Of a stretch of DNA of 18,886 nucleotides, positions 7,332 through 14,136 are shown piece by piece. How positions within the stretch are numbered: position 1 is the stretch's first letter; each line of letters begins with the position of its first letter. The notes under the pieces were generated by a model. It was given only the letters and a program-made list of their open reading frames with translations. It ran no database searches and was not told the DNA's origin. Origin of the DNA: Bacteroidota bacterium (GTDB taxonomy: Bacteria > Bacteroidota > Bacteroidia > Bacteroidales > Bacteroidaceae); NCBI GenBank assembly GCA_023458215.1, contig JAEXAJ010000041.1, positions 1-18,886 of the forward strand, in the 5' to 3' direction. The position numbers and the translations under genes were made by a program.

Positions 7332-8186
7332 ATGTTACAAGTAGAAAACATTTCATTTAGTTATCGCATGGGCAAGAAAGAAGTCCTGAGCGATTTTTCG
7401 CTTTCGCTGGAGAAGGGGAGAGTATATGGGTTGCTGGGAAAGAATGGCGCCGGTAAGTCTACATTGCTTTATTTGATGAGCGGTTTGCTCACTCCCAAAC
7501 GCGGAAAAGTGATGTACAACGATATCGATGTACGTCGTCGGTTGCCTGCCACTTTGAAGGACATGTTCCTGGTGCCCGAAGAATTTGAATTACCACCTGT
7601 CTCTTTGGTGAGCTACGTCGAACTGAACAGTCCCTTCTATCCTCGTTTTAGCAAAGAGGATATGTTGAAGTACCTGCATTATTTTGAAATGGACTTGGAT
7701 GCGGACTTGAAAGCTTTGTCTATGGGACAAAAGAAAAAAGTATTCATGAGTTTTGCGCTGGCCACCAATACCTCGCTGTTACTCATGGACGAGCCTACCA
7801 ACGGGCTGGACATTCCCGGTAAAAGCCAGTTTCGTAAATTTATAGCTTCCGGCATGACGGACGACAAGACAATTGTGATTTCCACACATCAAGTGCGGGA
7901 TATAGATAAGGTGCTGGATCATGTACTGATAATGGATAATAGTCATGTCATGCTCGATCAGTCTATCGCCGGTATCTGCGAGAAGTTGCTGTTTGTAGAA
8001 AGCGACGATCGCGAGTTGGCTAAGACCGCACTCTTTTCCCTTCCGTCCGTACAAGGCAATCTGCTGTTATTGCCTAATACGGAAAATGAAGAATCGGAAA
8101 TTAACCTCGAACTGCTGTTTGGCGCTACACTGTCTGCGCCCGATAAGATGGCGGAATTGTTTCACTCTAAATCAAACGAATCATGA
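7332..8186 (+). CDS. ABC transporter ATP-binding protein
   Basis: A 284-residue cytoplasmic ATPase that would power the permease encoded next to it. Motifs are complete: Walker A GKNGAGKST (residues 36-44), an ABC signature in the variant form LSMGQ (129-133) instead of LSGGQ, Walker B LLLMDEPTNGLD (149-160), and the switch histidine in ISTHQ (His186). The C-terminal 80 residues extend beyond the usual ATPase core. The ATG at 7332 is chosen because an in-frame TTG at 7272 falls inside the -7 promoter box and the family's usual start (MLQVENISFSY) is at 7332. Its stop overlaps the permease start (ATGA), so the two are translationally coupled. The gene order with a YtrA-type regulator resembles YtrB-type exporter operons that respond to cell-envelope stress; the substrate is unknown. 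Confidence 0.92.
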   Translation: MLQVENISFSYRMGKKEVLSDFSLSLEKGRVYGLLGKNGAGKSTLLYLMSGLLTPKRGKVMYNDIDVRRRLPATLKDMFLVPEEFELPPVSLVSYVELNSPFYPRFSKEDMLKYLHYFEMDLDADLKALSMGQKKKVFMSFALATNTSLLLMDEPTNGLDIPGKSQFRKFIASGMTDDKTIVISTHQVRDIDKVLDHVLIMDNSHVMLDQSIAGICEKLLFVESDDRELAKTALFSLPSVQGNLLLLPNTENEESEINLELLFGATLSAPDKMAELFHSKSNES

Positions 8187-9013
8187 TAAGCGATACTTTT
8201 TTTAGCATGCACCGCTTTGTAAGCGTGTGCCGTAAGGAGATGGTAGAAAACTGGAAAGTATATATACTTCGCTCGGTGATGGTTTATGGAGTGCTGGCTA
8301 TCATTTTCATTTGGGATGGATACTTTGATTATAAGAACGAGTATGCTATTTCGCAAGGTATAGATCCTCTTTGGGGATTCGAAGCCAGGATATTCCTTTT
8401 TGCATTTGTTATCTGGGGCTGTATCAGCGCATCGTTTGCTATGGAGCGGATGAAGACGAAAACAAGCCGGACGGTGGTACTGATGACGCCTGCCACTATG
8501 TTTGAAAAGTTTTTCTCGCGTTGGCTGGTAGCAACTTGCGGTTTCGTGGTCGTTTTCCTGATTGCTTTCAAGATGGCGGACTGGACGCGGATGGCTGTTT
8601 ATATGGTGAAGTATCCTGATTTGGATATCATCTCTTCATTCCCCCTTTGGCAGTTTTGGACAAATTCAGGTGCATTCTACGAGGTTGTAAGGGGAGGTGG
8701 CCCGCAGACGTCTATGTTTATAAGCGGCTTCATGTTTATTCAGTCATTTTTCTTGCTGGGCAGTACTGTTTGGCCCAAGAATGCGTTGATAAAGACCTTT
8801 TCGGCAGGAATAGGTATTGTAGTGGTGTATATTCTGTTTGCGGTAGCATTGACGAAAATATTCTTATCCGGTAATTATCAGATGGCTGATATGGATATCT
8901 CCAAAGAAACAGTACAAACTGTGGTGATACTTGTCAGTGGCGCATTTACTCTTTTCAACTGGGTGGTGGCCTACTATCGTTTCAAAGAGTCCGAAATCAT
9001 TAACCGCTGGTAA
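8183..9013 (+). CDS. ABC transporter permease (ABC-2-like)
   Basis: A 276-residue integral membrane protein with six likely helices at about 31-47, 67-87, 112-131, 176-197, 206-227 and 246-265. It starts within the stop codon of the ATPase gene (ATGA overlap) and ends two bases before the regulator gene, so it is the membrane partner of the ATPase. Hydrophilic segments include the Lys/Arg-rich ERMKTKTSRTVVLMTPAT between helices 2 and 3, as in ABC-2 exporter permeases. A permease of this size would form a homodimer. The direction is probably export, inferred from the ABC-2 type and the absence of a binding protein; no substrate can be assigned. Confidence 0.85.
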   Translation: MISDTFFSMHRFVSVCRKEMVENWKVYILRSVMVYGVLAIIFIWDGYFDYKNEYAISQGIDPLWGFEARIFLFAFVIWGCISASFAMERMKTKTSRTVVLMTPATMFEKFFSRWLVATCGFVVVFLIAFKMADWTRMAVYMVKYPDLDIISSFPLWQFWTNSGAFYEVVRGGGPQTSMFISGFMFIQSFFLLGSTVWPKNALIKTFSAGIGIVVVYILFAVALTKIFLSGNYQMADMDISKETVQTVVILVSGAFTLFNWVVAYYRFKESEIINRW

Positions 9014-9015
9014 TT

Positions 9016-9384
9016 ATGAATTTCAAAGAAAGTAAAGCTATCTACCTACAAATAGCAGACCGCATTTGCGACGAGATACTTCTCAAGCAATACGCCGAAG
9101 AAGAACGAATCCCTTCGGTACGTGAGTATGCGGCTGTGGTAGAGGTGAACGCCAATACGGTGATGCGCTCCTACGACTACTTGCAGATGCAAGGAGTGAT
9201 CTACAACAAACGGGGAATCGGCTACTTTGTATCGGCCGGTGCAAGTGAATTAATCCTTAAACTGCGGAGAGAGTATTTCCTGAAAGATGAAGTAGATTAT
9301 TTCTTCAAGCAACTATTTATGCTGGACATCTCTGCCAAAGAACTGGCGGACATGTACCAAGAGTTTACCAAGAAACAGAAATAA
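9016..9384 (+). CDS. GntR-family transcriptional regulator, YtrA subfamily
   Basis: A 122-residue DNA-binding protein with a GntR winged helix at about 5-75: YLQIADRICDEIL, then RIPSVREYAAVVEVNANTVMRSYDYLQMQGVIYNKRGIGYFV. The short C-terminus (about 45 residues, two helices) with no large effector domain is typical of the YtrA subfamily, whose members usually repress an ABC transporter operon that includes their own gene. Here the gene sits directly behind the permease gene, and an AGTGTA-N12-TACACA inverted repeat lies over the operon's start site. Start at ATG two bases after the permease stop. Confidence 0.93.
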   Translation: MNFKESKAIYLQIADRICDEILLKQYAEEERIPSVREYAAVVEVNANTVMRSYDYLQMQGVIYNKRGIGYFVSAGASELILKLRREYFLKDEVDYFFKQLFMLDISAKELADMYQEFTKKQK

Positions 9385-9396
9385 AAGAAAAGAGTT

Positions 9397-10224
9397 ATGA
9401 AACGAACAACTTATATAATGATAGGGATGCTGCTTGCCGGGCTGGTAATAATCAGCGTCAGCATGTTCTATACAGCTACCCACGGCACTCGTTGGGAAGA
9501 TAAATTTATGGAAATCAAAGGAACGCAGAAAACGGTGCAACTACCTTCGTGCAAGGTCGTAAAACTGGTTCAGCCTATGGAATGGAAACAGAAAAAGGAA
9601 GGCATTGTGGAGACGGAACGTTACGTTGCCTTCAGTGATGTACCTTTGAAGATAACTCCTGCCGACACCTTGCAAGGCAGTTTCTCTTTTGCGGGTGATA
9701 TGGAATCATTTATGACGATGACATCGGTTGGAGATACGTTGCTTATTTCTTTTCAGTTTCCGAACGATAAACTGGAGAAGCGTTTCCACAATGACCGTTT
9801 GTTAAGGCTTCGCTCCACTGAAATGGCATTGAATCTGCCTGCAAGTGTTCAAACTGTTCGGGTAGATCTGATTGACATGGAAACTACCTTCTATGACTTC
9901 CGTTGCGATACGCTTTCTTTCCAAGTGAGAGGCCTTGCCAAAGTAGAGAATTGCCATATCGCATCTCTTGCGGCTCAGGCTCATATTTTGCACCTCAATA
10001 GTGGCGAAGTAGATAACCTCTATCTTAATTTAGATCAAACCTCCAATTGGAATGTAGAACCGGACTCTTTCCATCTTAACACCGAACATTTGTCGGGTAG
10101 CAGCAAGCATCATTGCACTTTGGTGAAAGGCGAATGTCAACGTGTGCTTTGGACTCCGCAAACAGAAGGTGCTACGTTGAACGTGGAATTAATGCAAGCG
10201 GCTACAATAGAAGTTAATGAATAG
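9397..10224 (+). CDS. exported or membrane-anchored protein, unknown function
   Basis: The 275-residue product has an N-terminal hydrophobic segment (about residues 5-26, MIGMLLAGLVIISVSMFY) after MKRTT, which may be an uncleaved anchor or a signal peptide. The rest is predicted to be extracytoplasmic and rich in alternating hydrophobic and polar residues, suggesting beta structure: LPASVQTVRVDLIDMET, LSFQVRGLAKVENCHIASL, HILHLNSGEVDNLYLNL. That pattern is reminiscent of a beta-helix such as the GIN/DUF2807 domain, but I cannot assign the family with confidence. It is the last gene of the ABC operon (13 bases after the regulator), so it probably serves the same response. No lipobox is seen. 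Confidence 0.75.
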   Translation: MKRTTYIMIGMLLAGLVIISVSMFYTATHGTRWEDKFMEIKGTQKTVQLPSCKVVKLVQPMEWKQKKEGIVETERYVAFSDVPLKITPADTLQGSFSFAGDMESFMTMTSVGDTLLISFQFPNDKLEKRFHNDRLLRLRSTEMALNLPASVQTVRVDLIDMETTFYDFRCDTLSFQVRGLAKVENCHIASLAAQAHILHLNSGEVDNLYLNLDQTSNWNVEPDSFHLNTEHLSGSSKHHCTLVKGECQRVLWTPQTEGATLNVELMQAATIEVNE

Positions 10225-10266
10225 TAATGCAATCGGCATAACCCGATGAATTTCTGCTAAATAAAT

Positions 10267-10274
10267 TATCTTTG
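10267..10274 (+). promoter_or_regulatory. candidate -7 element before dcuB
   Basis: TATCTTTG fits the Bacteroides -7 consensus TAnnTTTG and lies 23 bases before the dcuB start. The -33 side is poor (GATG 18 bases upstream), so this is a moderate candidate. Confidence 0.5.
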
Positions 10275-10296
10275 CGGGAAACAAAATAGACAGCGT

Positions 10297-11607
10297 ATGA
10301 TCCTGCAATTAGCATTTGTATTAGTTGCCATCATTATAGGTGCCCGCTTGGGCGGTATCGGACTGGGCGTGATGGGTGGAATCGGTTTAGCAATACTGAC
10401 ATTCGGTTTCGGACTGCAACCCACCTCGCCTCCCATCGACGTGATGCTGATGATAGCGGCTGTCATTTCTGCCGCATCGTGCATGCAGGCAGCCGGCGGA
10501 CTGGATTATATGGTGAAGCTGGCGGAGAAACTGCTACGCAAGAATCCCTCGCAAGTTACCATACTGAGCCCTATCGTGACCTATCTGTTTACGTTTATTG
10601 CCGGTACCGGTCATGTGGCATATTCAGTGCTTCCTGTGATTGCCGAAGTAGCCACAGAAACCAAGATACGTCCCGAAAGACCTTTAGGAATAGCCGTAAT
10701 AGCTTCTCAGCAAGCCATTACGGCTAGTCCTATCTCTGCCGCCACGGTAGCGCTGCTTGGGTTGCTGACCGGCTTCGACATAACCCTGTTCGATATCTTG
10801 AAGGTTACGATTCCTGCTACCATTATCGGTGTGCTCGTAGGAGCATTGTTTTCCATGAAAGTGGGTAAGGAGCTGGTGGATGATCCTGAATACAAGAAAA
10901 GACTCGAAGAAGGTTATCTCGATACTAAGAAAATAGAAATAGAGGCTTTGCATAATAAGCGTTCCGCTTTGATATCGGTGCTCATTTTTATACTGGCTAC
11001 TGTCTTTATTGTATTTTTCGGTTCGTTCGACGGGCTGCGCCCTTCCTTTACTGTGGATGGTGAGACTGTAAAGCTCGGCATGTCTGCAATAATAGAGATC
11101 GTGATGTTGTCTGCCGCCGCCCTTATTCTGCTGTTGACCAAGACGGACGGAATGAAAGCAACGCAAGGCTCGGTATTCCCGGCGGGTATGCAGGCTGTAA
11201 TTGCCATATTCGGTATTGCCTGGATGGGTGATACTTTCCTACAAGGTAACCTGCTGCAACTGACCCAATCCATAGAAGGAATAGTAAGGGAGATGCCTTG
11301 GTTGTTCGGCATTGCCTTGTTTGTGATGTCCATCCTTCTCTATAGCCAGGCTGCTACCGTCCGTGCTTTGATGCCTTTGGGCATAGCCTTGGGCATTTCT
11401 CCTATGATATTGATTGCTTTGTTTCCCGCAGTAAACGGCTATTTCTTTATCCCCAACTATCCTACGGTAGTGGCTGCCATTAACTTTGACCGTACGGGCA
11501 CAACTAAGATCGGAAAGTACGTATTAAACCATTCGTTCATGATGCCCGGACTTGTTTCCACTGTCGTAGCTATTGCGCTGGGATTGCTGTTTATTGAAAT
11601 ATTTTAA
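10297..11607 (+). CDS. dcuB: anaerobic C4-dicarboxylate transporter (DcuA/DcuB family)
   Basis: Dcu proteins exchange fumarate, malate or aspartate for succinate across the inner membrane during anaerobic growth. The 436-residue length is the family's usual size. It is hydrophobic throughout, with about 10-12 helices, and shows family landmarks: GARLGGIGLGVMGGIGLAIL near the N-terminus, PPIDVMLMIAAVISAASCMQAAGGLDYMV, PSQVTILSPIVTYLFTFIAGTGHVAYSVLPVIAEVA, RPERPLGIAVIASQQAITASPISAATVALLGLL, and FIPNYPTVVAAINFDRTGTTKIGKYVLNHSFM near the end. The cytoplasmic loop at about 195-225 is charged. It has its own promoter candidate and converges on the initiator tRNA gene. In a succinate-producing Bacteroides, succinate/fumarate exchange or succinate release is the likely job. 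DcuA versus DcuB is not settled by sequence alone. Confidence 0.92.
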   Translation: MILQLAFVLVAIIIGARLGGIGLGVMGGIGLAILTFGFGLQPTSPPIDVMLMIAAVISAASCMQAAGGLDYMVKLAEKLLRKNPSQVTILSPIVTYLFTFIAGTGHVAYSVLPVIAEVATETKIRPERPLGIAVIASQQAITASPISAATVALLGLLTGFDITLFDILKVTIPATIIGVLVGALFSMKVGKELVDDPEYKKRLEEGYLDTKKIEIEALHNKRSALISVLIFILATVFIVFFGSFDGLRPSFTVDGETVKLGMSAIIEIVMLSAAALILLLTKTDGMKATQGSVFPAGMQAVIAIFGIAWMGDTFLQGNLLQLTQSIEGIVREMPWLFGIALFVMSILLYSQAATVRALMPLGIALGISPMILIALFPAVNGYFFIPNYPTVVAAINFDRTGTTKIGKYVLNHSFMMPGLVSTVVAIALGLLFIEIF

Positions 11608-11634
11608 TCAGAGAGGATAAGGGGGATAAAACAA

Positions 11635-11664
11635 AAAAGAACCGCAGAAGTGCGATTCTTTTTA
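11635..11664. terminator. bidirectional terminator between dcuB and tRNA-fMet
   Basis: AAGAACCGCA / TGCGATTCTT pair around a GAAG loop (one mismatch). T residues follow on the plus strand, and the A-run at 11633-11638 gives T residues on the minus strand. It can end both dcuB and the oppositely transcribed tRNA gene. Confidence 0.75.
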
Positions 11665-11669
11665 TTTAG

Positions 11670-11742
<73 letters not shown>

Positions 11743-11754
11743 ATTTTGTGAGTG

Positions 11755-11785
11755 CAAAGGTACGGCTTTATTTTGAATATGCAAA
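11755..11785 (-). promoter_or_regulatory. consensus Bacteroides promoter of tRNA-fMet
   Basis: On the minus strand, TTTG (11785-11782), 19 bases, then TACCTTTG (11762-11755) match the Bacteroides sigma-ABfr consensus exactly. Transcription would start a few bases before the tRNA. Confidence 0.9.
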
Positions 11786-11910
11786 TATATCTCGTGTTAT
11801 TTTCTATAAAAAATGCATCTTAATACATAACACATTGATAGATAGTACACTACTAAAAGAACTTTTTTCTTTCACTTTCCTTCCTTATTGTTAATAAAAT
11901 AATCATTTCC

Positions 11911-11941
11911 TTGTAGGTTATACAGAAAAGTTTTACTTTTG
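11911..11941 (+). promoter_or_regulatory. Bacteroides-type promoter of the TetR gene
   Basis: TTG (11911-11913), 20 bases, TACTTTTG (11934-11941). It fits the Bacteroides consensus and overlaps the left arm of the inverted repeat at 11939-11965. Confidence 0.8.
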
Positions 11942-11965
11942 CACATATAATATAGCAATGTGCAA
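11939..11965 (+). promoter_or_regulatory. candidate TetR operator
   Basis: A perfect 8-bp inverted repeat, TTGCACAT and ATGTGCAA, with an 11-base spacer overlaps the -7 box and predicted start site just before the TetR gene. Position and symmetry fit autorepression by the TetR dimer; this is inference. Confidence 0.65.
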
Positions 11966-11972
11966 TTAATCT

Positions 11973-12557
11973 ATGGTCGTATCGAAGACAAAAGCTAAAT
12001 TAGTAGACGTAGCCCGTCAACTCTTTGCAAAGATGGGTGTCGAGAATACTACAATGAATGATATCGCCCTCGCTTCTAAAAAAGGTAGGAGAACCCTCTA
12101 TACTTATTTTAAGAGCAAGGAAGATATTTATTTGGCGGTTGTTGAGTCGGAGCTGGATATCCTCTCGGATATGATGAAGCGGGTGGCGGAGAAGAATATT
12201 CAGCCGGATGAGAAGTTGATGGAGATGATTTATACGCATCTGGATGCGGTGAAAGAAGTGGTTTTCCGTAACGGTACACTTCGTGCAACCTTCTTCCGTG
12301 ATATCTGGAGAGTAGAAAAGGTTCGCAAACGTTTCGATGCCAAAGAGATCCAACTTTTCAGAGAAGTGCTGCGTGAAGGCATGGAGAAAGGTGTCTTCCG
12401 GGTAGATGATTTGGATATGACTGCCGAGATTGTGCATTACTGCGTCAAAGGTATTGAAACTCCCTATATCCGTGGCCATGTCGGAGCTTATCTCGACGAT
12501 GAAACGCGCGATAATTATGTGACTCGCTTGGTACTTGGCGCTTTAGGAAATAAATAA
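11973..12557 (+). CDS. TetR/AcrR-family transcriptional regulator
   Basis: A 194-residue repressor-type protein. The N-terminal helix-turn-helix is clear: KLVDVARQLFAKMGVENTTMNDIALASKKGRRTLYTYFKSKEDIYLAVV (about 9-57), ending in the typical TLYTYFKSKEDI signature. The remaining alpha-helical part (about 60-194) is the ligand and dimer domain and is not recognisable. It is followed 30 bases later by fabG, and a perfect operator-like inverted repeat overlaps its promoter. That makes control of its own gene and fabG, possibly in response to an acyl compound, a reasonable inference. The effector is unknown. The start ATG is eight bases after the operator-like repeat, consistent with the short leader. 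Confidence 0.92.
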   Translation: MVVSKTKAKLVDVARQLFAKMGVENTTMNDIALASKKGRRTLYTYFKSKEDIYLAVVESELDILSDMMKRVAEKNIQPDEKLMEMIYTHLDAVKEVVFRNGTLRATFFRDIWRVEKVRKRFDAKEIQLFREVLREGMEKGVFRVDDLDMTAEIVHYCVKGIETPYIRGHVGAYLDDETRDNYVTRLVLGALGNK

Positions 12558-12587
12558 ATTACATTAATCAATAATTTAAAAAACTGT

Positions 12588-13334
12588 ATGGGATTATTAG
12601 ATGGTAAAACAGCCATTGTAACCGGTGCTGCACGCGGCATTGGTAAGGCTATCGCTTTGAAGTTCGCTCAGGAAGGAGCAAATATCGCATTCACTGACTT
12701 GGTGATTGACGCAAATGCTGAAGCTACAGCAAAAGAATTGGAAGCTATGGGCGTGAAAGCTAAAGGATATGCTTCTAATGCAGCCAACTTCGAGGATACT
12801 GCAAAGGTAGTAGAAGAAATCCATAAAGACTTCGGTCGTATCGATATCCTGGTGAACAATGCCGGTATTACACGCGACGGTCTGATGATGCGTATGAGCG
12901 AACAACAATGGGATATGGTTATCAATGTAAACTTGAAATCGGCCTTTAACTTTGTTCATGCTTGTACTCCGATCATGATGCGCCAGAAAGCAGGTAGCAT
13001 TATCAACATGGCTTCTGTAGTAGGTGTTCATGGCAATGCCGGTCAGGCAAACTATGCCGCTTCTAAAGCCGGTATGATTGCTTTGGCTAAATCTATCGCA
13101 CAAGAACTGGGCTCTCGTGGCATCCGTGCCAACGCTATCGCTCCGGGCTTCATCCTCACCGATATGACTGCTGCCTTATCCGACGAAGTAAGAGCCGAAT
13201 GGGCTAAGAAAATTCCTTTGCGCCGTGGCGGTACTCCCGAAGATGTAGCAAACATCGCTACCTTCCTGGCTTCTGATATGTCTTCATACGTATCAGGACA
13301 AGTGATTCAGGTAGATGGTGGTATGAATATGTAA
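12588..13334 (+). CDS. fabG: 3-oxoacyl-[acyl-carrier-protein] reductase
   Basis: FabG reduces 3-oxoacyl-ACP to 3-hydroxyacyl-ACP with NADPH in fatty-acid elongation. The 248-residue protein is a classical short-chain dehydrogenase of usual FabG length. It has the glycine motif TGAARGIG (12-19), NNAGITRDGLMMRM, and the full catalytic tetrad Asn115, Ser143, Tyr156 and Lys160 (ANYAASKAG). The C-terminal end IATFLASDMSSYVSGQVIQVDGGMNM is typical of FabG. The start is the ATG at 12588, with an A-rich leader. It is co-transcribed with the preceding TetR gene (30-base gap). A hairpin repeat follows directly after the stop. Confidence 0.95.
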   Translation: MGLLDGKTAIVTGAARGIGKAIALKFAQEGANIAFTDLVIDANAEATAKELEAMGVKAKGYASNAANFEDTAKVVEEIHKDFGRIDILVNNAGITRDGLMMRMSEQQWDMVINVNLKSAFNFVHACTPIMMRQKAGSIINMASVVGVHGNAGQANYAASKAGMIALAKSIAQELGSRGIRANAIAPGFILTDMTAALSDEVRAEWAKKIPLRRGGTPEDVANIATFLASDMSSYVSGQVIQVDGGMNM

Positions 13335-13338
13335 AATA

Positions 13339-13440
13339 AATGAAGAATGAAGAATTAAGAATGAAGAATTGGTTGCGCTGTCTTTGTTTGCCTACTCCTT
13401 CTGCATAGAATTCTTCATTCTTCATTCTTAATTCTTCATT
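13339..13440. repeat. AATGAAG hairpin element, copy 1
   Basis: Arms of 32 bases (13339-13370 and 13409-13440) are inverted copies with 30 of 32 positions paired. They are built from iterated GAATGAA/GAAGAAT units. The 38-base loop starts GGTTGCGC and ends CTGCATAG. The element begins four bases after the fabG stop and ends three bases before the next start codon, so it covers that gene's ribosome-binding region. A closely related copy lies at 16681-16770. Confidence 0.92.
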
Positions 13441-13443
13441 ATA

Positions 13444-14115
13444 ATGACTGTCATATACGAAGACAATCATATCATAATAGTCAACAAGACCGCTTCCGAG
13501 ATAGTTCAGGGAGACAAAACAGGAGATACACCGCTTTCGGAAATCATAAAAGAGTATCTGAAAGAAAAGTACAATAAGCCTGGTAATGTCTTTATCGGTG
13601 TCACACACCGGCTGGACCGCCCCGTAAGCTGTCTTGTTGTTTTTGCCAAGACCAGTAAGGCGCTTTCACGATTGAACGAGATGTTCAAGAACAGTGAGGT
13701 GAAGAAGACTTACTGGGCAGTGGTGAAGAACCAGCCGCGCGAGCTTGAAGGCGAGTTGGTGCACTATTTGGTACGTAACGAGAAACAGAACAAGAGTTAT
13801 GCGTATGAGGAAGAGAAACCCGGGAGCAAGAAAGCCATCCTGCACTACCGGCTTATTGGAAAATCGCAGAACTACTATTTGCTGGAAATAGACTTGAAGA
13901 CGGGGCGCCATCATCAGATACGTTGCCAGTTGGCAAAGATGGGGTGTCCTATTAAGGGGGATTTGAAATACGGTTCTCCACGCTCTAATCCGGATGGAAG
14001 CATTTGCCTGCATGCACGTTTTATTCGTTTTGTGCATCCGGTGTCGAAGGAAGTGATTGAGGTGCAAGCACCTGTACCTTCCGGTAATCTATGGAGCGGA
14101 TTTGAAACGATATAA
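13444..14115 (+). CDS. RluA-family pseudouridine synthase
   Basis: Enzymes of this family convert uridine to pseudouridine in rRNA or tRNA. The 223-residue product is a single catalytic domain with no N-terminal S4 domain. It has the hallmark THRLDRPVSCLVVFAKTSKALS (residues 54-75) with catalytic Asp58, then KTYWAVV, and the C-terminal KTGRHHQIRCQLAKMGCPIKGDLKYG followed by ICLHARFIRFVHP. The target uridine cannot be read from sequence; RluA-like and TruC/RluC-like single-domain enzymes look alike. The start ATG (13444) lies directly at the end of a hairpin element, so it has little room for a leader; it may be read through from fabG or have a promoter I cannot see. The S9 peptidase gene begins 21 bases after its stop. 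Confidence 0.9.
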   Translation: MTVIYEDNHIIIVNKTASEIVQGDKTGDTPLSEIIKEYLKEKYNKPGNVFIGVTHRLDRPVSCLVVFAKTSKALSRLNEMFKNSEVKKTYWAVVKNQPRELEGELVHYLVRNEKQNKSYAYEEEKPGSKKAILHYRLIGKSQNYYLLEIDLKTGRHHQIRCQLAKMGCPIKGDLKYGSPRSNPDGSICLHARFIRFVHPVSKEVIEVQAPVPSGNLWSGFETI

Positions 14116-14136
14116 ACCTACTTAAAACTACTCATA

